NCBI GenBank assembly: GCA_016720655.1
Contig: JADKKE010000010.1
Location: 124,001 to 188,000, forward strand
DNA length: 64,000 bases
Source of the DNA: Bacteroidota bacterium
Lineage (GTDB): Bacteria; Bacteroidota; Bacteroidia; AKYH767-A; 2013-40CM-41-45
Reading direction: 5' to 3'
Below the pieces are notes generated by a model, which saw only the letters and a program-made list of their open reading frames with translations, ran no database searches and was not told the origin of the DNA. Positions within the stretch are counted from its first letter, which is position 1. Each line of letters starts with the position of its first letter. Positions 27,797-36,556 of the stretch are shown piece after piece. The translations under genes and the position numbers were made by a program.

Positions 27797-27856
27797 AAGT
27801 ATGCTAAAACGTTGAGTGATTCAAGGTGGATTAAAATCACACGGTTTAAGGACAAT
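27797..27856 (+). repeat. Dispersed 60-bp repeat, copy 2
   Basis: Near-identical to 21568-21633 (AAACGTTGAGTGATTCAAGG, TGGATTAAAATCACACGG). It is followed by GCTTGCCGGTAGGCAAG, a palindrome related to the one in the signal-peptide region of the gene at 5700. Confidence 0.75.
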
Positions 27857-28002
27857 GGATTCCTGCTTGCCGGTAGGCAAGAATATCTGTTGTCGCACGA
27901 ACCTGAATACATTGGCCAGGGTTTTTATTCCTATATTCAACGAAAGGGGCGTCTGCTTTTAATACTACCTTTGTCTAGGATAAACGGCGGGCCCCTTTTT
28001 TT

Positions 28003-29830
28003 GGTTCATTTCTTTTCTTCCCTTTCTTTTCACGATTGACGTCTTCAGTGGTATCTGCACATGGTCCGGTGATGAATGCTACGGATTTCCCGTCATTTCA
28101 AAAGAGATCCAGCATTTTGATTCCGCAGGAAGCCTGAGTTTGCTTGAAGGATATCTCATGAATGGTTGTACTAATCCGAATGACACAGGATTTGCTAACA
28201 CGTTCAATAAAAATTATGAATACGACTCTCTTGGCCGGCTTTTGTCCGAGTTGAATACACAGTTTCGATTCGATTCCGTGAGTGTGATTTTGAATTATTC
28301 ATATCGCTGATCAGGCAATCGCATCGTTTACAAAAAGTGGAACAGTTTTATCTTGCCTGTAATTCTGTTTACAGACTCATTTGCTTTTAATTATTATGGG
28401 AACAAAATCTATGAACTGAATGAATTCAGGAATAGCCAGACAGGCTTACAAGATACTTCCTTAATACAAAGATGGACATACGATTCCCTGGATCATCTTT
28501 TTCGACACACGATAACTACTCAGGCAATACAGTTCAAAATAGATCATTCTAATAATATTTATGATTCACGGGTTTGGAATTCCATTTCTGCAAGGTCGGT
28601 TCCACCCCACAACGGGTCTGGATTCCTAGCCGGGGCGGTGGGCTGGGATCCGCCTTGGGTGGCTTCTGATAGGACAGTGTTTTTGGTTCCCACCCCTGTC
28701 TTTCGCTGTTTGCAGGCCGACCGTGTGACAGCAATGACTCCCGATTCGCGGGCCGTGGAAGCACTCTAGTTTCTTGATGAATTTGGTGTGGATGGGCATC
28801 ACGTTACGAGGGATGGGAAGTGTGATTCAAACCGGGTATGGATATCCGACAAAAAATGGTTGCGGGTATTCTCAAATGATGTATTTCACATTTAATTCTA
28901 ATCAACAACTTACACATTCGGTAACTGAAACATTGGGCTGTTCTTTCTCAAGCGCCACCTGTGATTATTTCAACCTCAATGAAGATTCACTTTTGGCTTC
29001 GATTTCCTATCCGGCAACACAACTATCTTCTCATTGACGGCTGGTTCTGTGGGCCACTTCTCGCCCCTAAACGTCACGAAAAATATTCCGGCGTTTTCCT
29101 GTCTTCGGGGTTCTCCCGGCCGGGTGTTCTTTTTTGGCTTTTAATTCAATCGGATTTAATCCGCCCTGGTCTCTCGAATGGATGCTCAACGGGTCAACTT
29201 TTTTCTCAAACAATGATACAATTACTACAAGCGGAAGCGGAGTTTATTCTGCTGTTGCGATTGATGTAAATGGTTGTCGGGTCCGCGTCCCTTCTGTGCG
29301 TTGTTTGTTGGGGTACTGTGTCGGTGGTCGGTTCGGGTTTCTTCCATTTGTGGTGGAGAGTGTCCTCTTGAGCTAACAGTCCTGTCGCTTTCATGGAACC
29401 AGGTGATTCTCATTTTTGTAGTTAACACGGCCGGGGCTATTTCGCGGTTTCGCGGTTCTTTGGTGTGTGGACACTTCCAATGTTTCTATTTCAGGGTGCT
29501 TTGCCCGTGTGGATCTTGGCAATGATACTGTTTGTGTGACGATCTTGTGATGCGGGTGGGGTTGTGGGCATACTTGTGGCAGGACGGCAATAGTCTGGAA
29601 AATTATTCAGTATTCTCCGCCGGTGTTGATACACTAAATTTCTTCGTACAGGTGACGGAAGAACCGGGGGGGGGCGCAGGTGTCGGTTGGTGTTTGCCAG
29701 GAATTATTCAGAGGCGACAACATCTTCCACTGTGTGCCTCTCGGTCCTGCCTCCCCTGCTGGGTCCGCTTTTTCCGTGGAGGGGGGGTCGTTGAGCTGTC
29801 CTAAACACTTCAATATTCTATGGTCTGTTG
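28003..29830 (+). pseudogene. Heavily disrupted gene for a large T9SS-type surface protein
   Basis: Recognisable protein fragments appear in order but in changing frames: DVFSGICTWSGDE, YEYDSLGRLLSELNTQ, IVYKKWNSF, RWTYDSLDHLFRH, CDYFNLNEDSLLASISYP, NSIGFNPPWSLEWMLNGST, TITTSGSGVYSAVAIDVNGC, DLGNDTVCV, WQDGNSLENYSVF. These are the YDxxGR-like and Ig/PKD-like blocks of Bacteroidota surface proteins. Between them lie GC-rich patches without sense (28600-28760, 29040-29130, 29270-29540, 29650-29800), including runs such as CCGGGGGGGGGC. Either the assembly is corrupt here or the gene is far decayed. No end with a sorting domain can be read. Confidence 0.6.
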
Positions 29831-29993
29831 TGGAAGGGAATGTGATGAAGAATGTATTCCTGAAGGGTAAATCAATCTTCGCAATGTAGTATTTACCCAC
29901 TGCTGCATATTTGCTTCCATTCACTGATTTACTTATCACACATTCGGCATGCTTCAATTGATTTATAAAAACATCGCTTTTGATTTTAAAATA

Positions 29994-30065
29994 GAACCAG
30001 CAATACCCGCTCGAGCGGGACGAGCGGAGCACGGGCAAGGCGAGATTGAAAGAAACACAACGTCG
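29994..30065. repeat. GC-rich hairpin repeat, copy 2
   Basis: CCCGCTCGAGCGGGACGAGC, GGAGCACGGGCAAGGCGAGA and TTGAAAGAAA correspond to the copy at 19575-19650. The same AT-rich tail (CGTCGTTCCAAAAA / CGTATCGTTCCAAAA) follows both. Confidence 0.65.
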
Positions 30066-30107
30066 TTCCAAAAAAATAAATTTCACTCTTTGCCCCGATG
30101 GGGAGAA

Positions 30108-30240
30108 AATGTTTCACGCAAAGGACGCAAAGGTTTAATCGCAAAGAGCGCAAAGAGTGTGTACAAATCTCTGCGTCCTTCGCGAAAAAATCTTTGTGCT
30201 CTCTGCGTTTTAAAAAACGCCATAGCAATTTAAACACAAT
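30108..30240. repeat. GCAAAG-type intergenic inverted repeat
   Basis: Repeated CGCAAAGGACGCAAAGG and CGCAAAGAGCGCAAAGAG face CTCTGCGTCCTTCGCG and CTTTGTGCTCTCTGCG. It is the same type as the perfect hairpin at 32121-32180. Confidence 0.65.
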
Positions 30241-30341
30241 TATAGTTCTCGCTGAAAAGCGCAAAGAAGGATGAGCTTTATCCGATGCTAACAGCATTTT
30301 TTATATCTTGAGCCTTCAATTAATCCCGAGTAAATTCAAGT

Positions 30342-31196
30342 ATGAACAACACCGGCATCATCTCCTGGAAAGGTTTCCACTGGGAATACTTTGTTTACGG
30401 AAACGGTCCGGAGTTCTTGTTTACTTTTCATGGTTTCGATAATGATGCTGTTGATTTTGCATCCTTCGAAAATGCTCTCGGAAAACGGTACACAATTGTT
30501 TCGGTGAATTTATTTTTTCATGGAAAAAGTTTTTCGGAAAAAGGAGTTTTCAAACCGGGATTTTCTGAAAAAGATCTGAATGGGTTATTCGAGCGGTTTC
30601 TTCTGGAATTCAAAGCCACTCGATTTTCATTGATGGGCTATAGTTTGGGTGGAAGAGTGGTATTGCAACTCGCGATAAATTACGCGGAACGGATCAACAG
30701 AGTATTTCTGCTTGCACCGGACGGACTAAAGATCAGTCGTTGGTACAGGTTTGTAACGCACTGGAGAATCGGCAGAAGAATTTTCAAACGAATTGTCCGG
30801 AATCCCAAACGATTTTTTAGTGTAGCAGGATTCTTTCACAAACTTCGCCTGGTTGGAACGAAACAATACAAATTTGCCTTGAGCAATTTCGATACTCAGG
30901 AAAAGAGAGATAAAGTTTACAATGTATGGATGATGTTCCGGAATATTCTACCCGATCCATACATCGTGAAAGTTGCTTTGGATGAAAACCAGATAAGTCT
31001 GCATTTGCTTTTCGGAAAATACGACACCATTATTCCGGCTTCGCTCGGTAAAAAATTTATGAAAGGTCTGGATGCTCCTGTTACCCTGGATGTCCTGGAA
31101 ATGGGACATAACTTATTGAAAGAAGCAGTCGCTGAGAAAATTTTTCTGCTCGCGACAGGGCATAAAAAAGATGCTGACGAAAGCCAGCATCCGTAA
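30342..31196 (+). CDS. Alpha/beta hydrolase
   Basis: The 284-residue product has the alpha/beta hydrolase core. FTFHGFDNDA carries the HG oxyanion motif, SLMGYSLGGRV the nucleophile elbow G-Y-S-L-G-G, and the late FGKYDTIIP and MGHNLL supply the acidic residue and the catalytic His. No signal peptide is present, so it is cytoplasmic. The substrate is unknown; the fold covers esterases, lipases and C-C hydrolases. Its last codons overlap the terminator of the converging rpmH gene. Confidence 0.88.
   Translation: MNNTGIISWKGFHWEYFVYGNGPEFLFTFHGFDNDAVDFASFENALGKRYTIVSVNLFFHGKSFSEKGVFKPGFSEKDLNGLFERFLLEFKATRFSLMGYSLGGRVVLQLAINYAERINRVFLLAPDGLKISRWYRFVTHWRIGRRIFKRIVRNPKRFFSVAGFFHKLRLVGTKQYKFALSNFDTQEKRDKVYNVWMMFRNILPDPYIVKVALDENQISLHLLFGKYDTIIPASLGKKFMKGLDAPVTLDVLEMGHNLLKEAVAEKIFLLATGHKKDADESQHP
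31164..31191 (-). terminator. Terminator of rpmH
   Basis: On the minus strand GATGCTG...CAGCATC forms a stem followed by T6 (A-run 31164-31169 on the plus strand). It lies 24 nt after the rpmH stop and inside the 3' end of the hydrolase gene. Confidence 0.75.
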
Positions 31197-31215
31197 AATA
31201 TCATTTACCAATCGA

Positions 31216-31362
31216 TTATCTCTCGTCAGAAACGGTAAGTTTCCTGCGACCACGTGTACGACGTGCTGCAAGAACACGACGGCCATTGGCAGTACTCATG
31301 CGCTCACGGAAACCGTGTTTATTCTTTCTGCGACGTTTCGATGGTTGGTATGTCCTTTTCAT
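31216..31362 (-). CDS. rpmH: 50S ribosomal protein bL34
   Basis: This 48-residue, very basic protein starts MKRTYQPSKRRRKNKHGFRE. It continues with the bL34 core RMSTANGRRVLAARR and TRGRRKL and ends TVSDER. bL34 is part of the large ribosomal subunit. In many bacteria it lies near dnaA/rnpA; here it is a single gene facing the hydrolase gene, with its own terminator. Confidence 0.95.
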   Translation of the reverse strand: MKRTYQPSKRRRKNKHGFRERMSTANGRRVLAARRTRGRRKLTVSDER

Positions 31363-31470
31363 GGTATTAAGCGAATTTGGGCCTCAAAAATCAGGATGGC
31401 AAAGGTATACTATTTTTTTTTCTGTACAAATAATGCGAAAAAGAAGGGACTTAAACTTATCTGCTCATTA

Positions 31471-32107
31471 TTAGATACTTACATACACAACCTTCTTGGT
31501 TTCAAAGAATTCTTCCTTAAAATAGGTGTTTAAATTGAAAATCAGGGCTTGTTTTCCGAGCTCTTTTATTTCCTGGCTCAGGTCACCGCCTTTTAAGTAC
31601 AAAATCCCATTCCGGAGAACATTTTTTCCTCCCGGCTTGATTTTCCGGTTTACCCATCCATGGAATTCGCTGAGCGATGTCACAGCACGACTAACCACAA
31701 AATCGAAGCTTTCATCAAGTTCTTCCGCCCTGGCTTTGCTTGCAGCCACATTTTGCAATCCGAGCGCCGCTGAGATCTCCTGAACAACGGTGATTTTCTT
31801 TTCCGATGGAATCCACCAAATGAAACCTGACTTCCGGAAAAAGAATCGCCAGAGGAATCCCGGGAAATCCACCACCGGTGCCGACATCCAGAATGCTGGT
31901 CCCCGGAACAAAACTGATCACTTTGGCAATACCAAGAGAATGCAGCACATGGTTGATGTAGAGGTTCTCGATGTCCTTACGGGAGATTACATTGATCTTT
32001 TCGTTCCACTCTTTATAAAGCGATCCAAGCATGTTGAATTGCTCCTGTTGCTTTGCAGAGAGCGATGGGAAATAATGAAGGATAATATCTGAGTGTGTAA
32101 ACTCCAT
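31471..32107 (-). CDS. rsmG: 16S rRNA (guanine527-N7)-methyltransferase RsmG, one frameshift
   Basis: The start at 32107 (MEFTHSDIILHYFP) is followed by KEWNEKINVISRKDIENLY, the SAM-binding GTGGGFPGIPLAILFP and HLVDSIG. The frame then breaks at GGAAAAGAAAATC (31799-31802). Removing one A gives GKKITVVQEIS and continues through SRAVTSLSEF to KKVVYVSI at 31471. The corrected length is 211 residues, normal for RsmG. The enzyme methylates G527 of 16S rRNA. The extension upstream of 32107 is only translated repeat DNA. The sequence on both sides of the break is perfectly conserved in style, so the indel is probably a consensus error. Confidence 0.88.
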
Positions 32108-32120
32108 TCTGAATTTTATT

Positions 32121-32180
32121 TCGCGCAAAGGCGCAAAGAGCGCGAAGAAAAACCTTTGCGTTCTTTGCGCCTTTGCGCGA
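32121..32180. repeat. Perfect 19-bp inverted repeat
   Basis: TCGCGCAAAGGCGCAAAGA (32121-32139) and TCTTTGCGCCTTTGCGCGA (32162-32180) are exact complements with a 22-nt loop. It occupies the short gap between the sigma factor gene and rsmG. Confidence 0.8.
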
Positions 32181-32191
32181 TTTATTTTCAC

Positions 32192-32796
32192 TTATATCTG
32201 CTCTTCCTGATTCTTCAAAATCTGATACAGAAATTCCGAGCTCTGAACAATTGTGCTTTTACGGTTCCCAATGGAAGTTTCAGTTCGTCCGCAATTTCTT
32301 CGTAGGAGCGTTCCTGGAAATAACGCAATTCAACAAGACGTTTGTAACGTGGTTTTAATTTCTCGACCACATCACGCATCAGAATTGCTTTTTGTTTTTT
32401 AATCATCTTCTCCTCCGGATCAAGCATCGGAGATTTGATTTCAAACTGCATTTCCTGTCCGCTATCGTTCTCCATATTTTTATCAATGGAGAAAGTATAT
32501 TTCCGTTTACGACGAATAAAATCGATACAGTTATTGGTCGCAATTTTGAACAGCCAGGTGCTGAACGCAAAATCAGGAGTATACTGATGGAGATTTTTAA
32601 ATGCTTTTCCGAAGGCTTCGATGGTCAGATCATCCGCATCATCGCGGTTATTGACCATCTTCAACAACATGAAGTAAATGGAATCCTTGTAGCGCGACAT
32701 CAGCTCTGCATAAGCCTTTTGATCGCCTTTGACGGCGAGTTGCACGAGCTTAAAGTCGACTTGTGCCTTTTCGGAGAGATTGGGATTTACTTCCAT
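32192..32796 (-). CDS. RNA polymerase ECF sigma factor (frameshift at 3' end)
   Basis: Sigma-70 region 2 (YKDSIYFMLLKMVNNRDDAD ... ATNNCIDFIRRKRK) and region 4 (YQERSYEEIADELKLPLGTV-like, with KAQLFRAR) are present. As read, the frame ends NFCIRF at 32215. Adding one G at CTCGGAATTT (32236-32237) gives FRAREFLYQILKNQEEQI and a stop at 32192, which matches the usual C-terminus of this Bacteroidota sigma group; the corrected length is 201 residues. The gene start overlaps the glycosyltransferase stop by 10 nt. No anti-sigma gene is adjacent. Confidence 0.85.
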
Positions 32797-33911
32797 GCTT
32801 TTTGCTTTGTGAACATGTTTGAGATAAAAAACACCGGTTGTAAAAATGTATGCACCGGCTCAAGAATTGGGAACAAGAAGAATAAATCTTTCTCACGGAG
32901 ACGAACTGCACTTTTCCATAGCACCGGTAATTTGAGAAGCAATAATGCTCCATACAAAGATACCAGGATTCTCCATTCGAAACGCAATGAGAATAAAGCA
33001 ATTAACAACATATAAAACAACATTCCACTGACGGAGATCAGGAACAACTGAAGTTTGTGAATTCCTTTGTAATGCCTGCTCGTACTCATGTGTCGGCGTT
33101 TCTGCTTAAACCATGCATTGAAGCTTGTTTTTGGTTCAGACAAAGTAAACGCAGCTTCCTCCACTTCTATTTTAGTGTTGTGAGGGGTTGAGTTTTCGTT
33201 AACAAATAAGTCGTCGTCTCCCGAAAAGAGGTGATTGTGCTTGGCAAAACCTTTATTTCTGAAAAACATTGATTTGCGATATGCCAAATTACGTCCGACT
33301 CCCATGTAAGCATTTCCACCCAGGGCAAAACCAAAATATTGCATGGCAATGAGAAAGGTATCGAAACGAATTAATTTGTTAAGGAATCCCGGTTTTTTCT
33401 GATAAGCACCATAACCGAGCACAATCTCAGTATCGTTTGTAAACTGTGCCTGAACCAAGGCGAGCCAGTTTTTGGAGGCTGGAATACAGTCAGCGTCAAT
33501 CATCAACAAAATTTCGTGCCTGGCTGCTTTCACGCCCAATGTGAGTGCGAATTTTTTTCCGTGTCTGTATTTCTCCTGTTCTTTTATGGTCACCACTTTC
33601 AGGTGCGGGTATTTTGCTGACATTTCTAACAAATGTTCCTCAGTCTCATCCCAGGAACAATCATTGACCACAATCACTTCGAATTCAGGATAAGCTTGCT
33701 CAAGTACAGCCTGAAGATTCTTGCTCAAATTAACAGCCTCATTCTTCGCACAAATGATCACAGAAACCGGTTGTGTTTCCGGAATTCCTTTTGTTCCATG
33801 ATAAAATGCAATCCGACGATAAGTCACCCAATAAACCCAGAACTGGATGAAGGTCACAATACTTAGCAATAAAAATAAGAGGTCCGTGATCGGCCCTTTT
33901 ATCAACATCAT
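32787..33911 (-). CDS. Family 2 glycosyltransferase, membrane-bound
   Basis: The product has about 374 residues. An N-terminal membrane helix is followed by the GT-A domain: VSVIICAKNEAVNL, VIVVNDCSWDETEE, the DxD-like IDADCIP, and a late FSGDDDLFVNE and KQKRRHMSTSRHY (Q/RxxRW-like acceptor motif). Two or three C-terminal membrane segments follow. It is a processive-type GT2 architecture, likely acting in envelope polysaccharide or lipid glycosylation. The ATG at 33911 is preferred to the GTG at 33917. It forms an operon with the ECF sigma factor and rsmG. Confidence 0.88.
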   Translation of the reverse strand: MMLIKGPITDLLFLLLSIVTFIQFWVYWVTYRRIAFYHGTKGIPETQPVSVIICAKNEAVNLSKNLQAVLEQAYPEFEVIVVNDCSWDETEEHLLEMSAKYPHLKVVTIKEQEKYRHGKKFALTLGVKAARHEILLMIDADCIPASKNWLALVQAQFTNDTEIVLGYGAYQKKPGFLNKLIRFDTFLIAMQYFGFALGGNAYMGVGRNLAYRKSMFFRNKGFAKHNHLFSGDDDLFVNENSTPHNTKIEVEEAAFTLSEPKTSFNAWFKQKRRHMSTSRHYKGIHKLQLFLISVSGMLFYMLLIALFSLRFEWRILVSLYGALLLLKLPVLWKSAVRLREKDLFFLFPILEPVHTFLQPVFFISNMFTKQKAWK

Positions 33912-34016
33912 CGGCACAAATAATATTTAGTCATTCTATTTCACTTTCTACAAATGTATCCGAACCCATCCTAGTTAAGTGTATATATTTGCGGAGATAT
34001 TAACGTAGGAGTGTTG

Positions 34017-34056
34017 ATGAGTGGTTGGTGGTTGGTGGTTAGTGGTTAGTACAGTG
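34017..34056. repeat. Low-complexity GGTTGGTGGTTA repeat
   Basis: Short direct repeats of GGTTGGTGGTTAGT lie upstream of tgt. Their complement (ACCAACCACCA) is amplified downstream of tgt at 35365-35461. Confidence 0.6.
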
Positions 34057-34146
34057 TCCCTTTTAGAATGCGAACAACCAATTAATTTGGTTCATCCTAC
34101 CTTATACCTGGTACCTTATACTTAATACCAATTTCCAGTTTTAAAA

Positions 34147-35277
34147 ATGAAATTCACTATCAACAAACTAGATACTCAATCGAAGGCACGTGCAGGGGAA
34201 ATCACAACTGATCATGGTAAAATTCTGACGCCGATTTTTATGCCGGTGGGAACAGGGGGAACAGTGAAAGCAGTTCAGCAACCGCAGTTGAAGGATGATA
34301 TTAAAGCTCAAATTATTCTGGGGAATACCTATCATTTGTTTCTTCGTCCGGGTACTGATTTGCTGGAGAAAGCCGGTGGTTTACACAAGTTCATGAATTG
34401 GGAAGGACCCATCCTTACCGATAGTGGCGGTTACCAGGTCTATTCACTTGCCGACAGAAGAAAAATCAAAGAAGAAGGTGTTGCCTTTTCATCGCATATC
34501 GATGGATCCAAACATGTATTTACTCCGGAAAGAGCCATTGACATCCAAAGAAGTATCGGTGCCGACATCATTATGGCACTCGACGAATGTACTCCCTATC
34601 CTTGTGACCATAAATATGCAAAAACGAGTATGGGTATGACACATCGATGGCTACAGCGTTGTTGTACTCAGTTTGATGCAACAGAGGGAAAGTATGGCTA
34701 TTCTCAAACTTTGTTTCCCATTGTGCAGGGAAGTGTATACAAAGATTTACGGATTGAGTCGGCAGAATTCATCGCCGCTCAAAACCGTGAAGGAAATGCA
34801 ATTGGTGGATTGTCGGTTGGAGAGCCTGCGGAAATGATGTATGAAATGACGGAAGTCGTCTGCTCTATCCTCCCTCATGATAAACCTCGTTACCTGATGG
34901 GTGTAGGAACGCCAATCAATATCCTGGAAGGAATTGCATCCGGCGTGGATATGTTTGATTGTGTAATGCCTACTCGAAACGCAAGAAATGGTATGCTGTT
35001 TACTAAAAATGGCATAATAAATATTCGAAACGAAAAATGGAAAGACGATTTGAGTCCAATCGATCCGGAGGGCACTTCCTATGTGGATCAGTTTTATTCA
35101 AAAGCTTATCTTCGCCACCTCGTTATTAGTAAAGAAATTCTCGGTGCCCAAATTGCAACTCTACACAATCTCGCATTCTACCTATGGCTCGTCACGGAAG
35201 CAAGAAATAAAATAATCGACGGAACGTTTCGGCAATGGAAGGATGCGATGGTTGCGAAACTCGGGAAAAGAATGTGA
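34147..35277 (+). CDS. tgt: tRNA-guanine transglycosylase (queuine/preQ1)
   Basis: The 376-residue product covers the whole family: TPIFMPVGTGGTVKA, LGNTYHLFLRPG, TDSGGYQVYSLADRR with the catalytic Asp region, IMALDECTPYP, GGLSVGEPAEMMYE, YLMGVGTPINILEG and FDCVMPTRNARNG. It exchanges G34 of GUN tRNAs for preQ1. The C-terminal region, where many bacterial enzymes have CxCxxC zinc ligands, reads PIDPEGTSYVDQFYSKAYLRHL and lacks these cysteines. lptG follows after 186 nt of repeat. Confidence 0.95.
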   Translation: MKFTINKLDTQSKARAGEITTDHGKILTPIFMPVGTGGTVKAVQQPQLKDDIKAQIILGNTYHLFLRPGTDLLEKAGGLHKFMNWEGPILTDSGGYQVYSLADRRKIKEEGVAFSSHIDGSKHVFTPERAIDIQRSIGADIIMALDECTPYPCDHKYAKTSMGMTHRWLQRCCTQFDATEGKYGYSQTLFPIVQGSVYKDLRIESAEFIAAQNREGNAIGGLSVGEPAEMMYEMTEVVCSILPHDKPRYLMGVGTPINILEGIASGVDMFDCVMPTRNARNGMLFTKNGIINIRNEKWKDDLSPIDPEGTSYVDQFYSKAYLRHLVISKEILGAQIATLHNLAFYLWLVTEARNKIIDGTFRQWKDAMVAKLGKRM

Positions 35278-35280
35278 TAC

Positions 35281-35461
35281 TTAGTTCAAGGTTCAAGGTT
35301 CAATGTTCAAAGTTTGTTCCGTGTTCTGAGTTCAAGGTTCCGTGTTCTGTGTGTAGAAAGGGCAACACTAATCACTAAGCACTAACCACCAATCACCAAC
35401 CACTAAGCACTAACCACCAATCACCAACCACTAAGCACCAACCACCAACCACCAACCACCA
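35281..35461. repeat. Low-complexity tandem repeats between tgt and lptG
   Basis: TTCAAGGTTCAAGGTTC units are followed by alternating ACTAAGCACTAACCACCAAT and CACCAACC units up to three bases before the lptG start. No promoter can be made out within it. Confidence 0.75.
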
Positions 35462-35463
35462 TT

Positions 35464-36542
35464 TTGCTAAAAATCCTCGACCGCTATATCATTCGAAAAT
35501 TCCTGGGGACTTTCTTTTTTTCCCTGGCTTTGATCATTCTGATCGCGGTGGTATTTGATATTTCCGAGAAGTTGGACGATTTTATTGAGCGTAAAGCTCC
35601 TTTGAGTAAAATTATTTTTGATTACTACTTCAATTTCATTCCCTACTTCGCCAATCTCTTTGCATATCTCTTTGTTTTTATTGCTGTGATTTATTTTACG
35701 GCACGAATGGCGGCCAATACTGAAATCGTCGCCATCCTGAACAGCGGAATAAGTTTCAGGAGATTGCTCTACCCCTATTTCGTTGCTTGTTCAGCACTTG
35801 CTTTGCTTTCATTTTATTTCAACGGTTGGGTGATTCCCCACTCCAACAAAATAAAACTGGATTTTGAAAACGTCTACATAAAAAACCCGGTTGAGTTTAA
35901 AGACAGAAATTTGCACCGACAAATTAGTCCGGGCTACTATATGTACATGGAGAGTTATAACAACATTGACAATATTGGATATCGTTTCTCTCTCGAAAAA
36001 TAGAAAACGGAAAACGTACCTGGTTCCTGAATTCAGACAGGATAGTCTGGGATTCTACATCGTCAAAATGGAGAATTGAAAATTATTATATCCGTTCCAT
36101 TAATGGCTTTCATGAAAAAATAAGTTCCGGACAAAAAATGGACACAACATTGTCGATCAAGCCCGGAGATTTTAAAAGACGATTGAACAGTATTGATGCA
36201 ATGGATACACCGGCATTGAACCGCTTCATTGAAGAAGAACAAGCTCAGGGTTCGGAAAATATTAATGTCTATTTGATTGAGAAATACAGGAGACTTGCCG
36301 TACCTTTTTCAACATTCATACTAATGCTCATTGGAGTTTCTCTGTCGAGCAGGAAAGTTCGCGGAGGCATTGGTGCACAACTCGGATTGGGGATAACTTT
36401 AAGCTTTTCGTATATCCTGTTCATGCAGGTAGCAAACACATTTGCGATTAACGGAGCTATTCCTCCTCTGCTCGCAATCTGGATACCGAATATCATCTTT
36501 GCTGGAATCGCTGCGCTTCTGTTACGCTATGCGCCAAAGTGA
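35464..36542 (+). CDS. lptG: LptG/LptF-type LPS export permease, one frameshift
   Basis: The start is TTG at 35464 (LKILDRYIIRKFLGTFFFSL). Three N-terminal membrane helices, a periplasmic beta domain and three C-terminal helices (PFSTFILMLIGVSLSSRK ... IIFAGIAALLLRYAPK) are the YjgP/YjgQ architecture. At TCTCGAAAAATAG (35996-36000) the frame stops. One added A gives LEKIENGKRTWFLNSD and joins the second part, for 359 residues in total. LptFG drives LPS from the inner membrane with LptB and is normally essential, so the indel is probably not biological. LptF is an alternative name for this paralogue. Confidence 0.88.
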
Positions 36543-36556
36543 TAAATCCACAAGTT

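Noticed and set aside
28549..29525. Several frames of 70-100 codons over the damaged region
   Set aside because: They pass through GC-rich nonsense patches and change frame at recognisable protein blocks, so none is a real gene by itself.
32108..32191. N-terminal extension of RsmG
   Set aside because: It is translated from the GCAAAG inverted repeat and is absent from the family.
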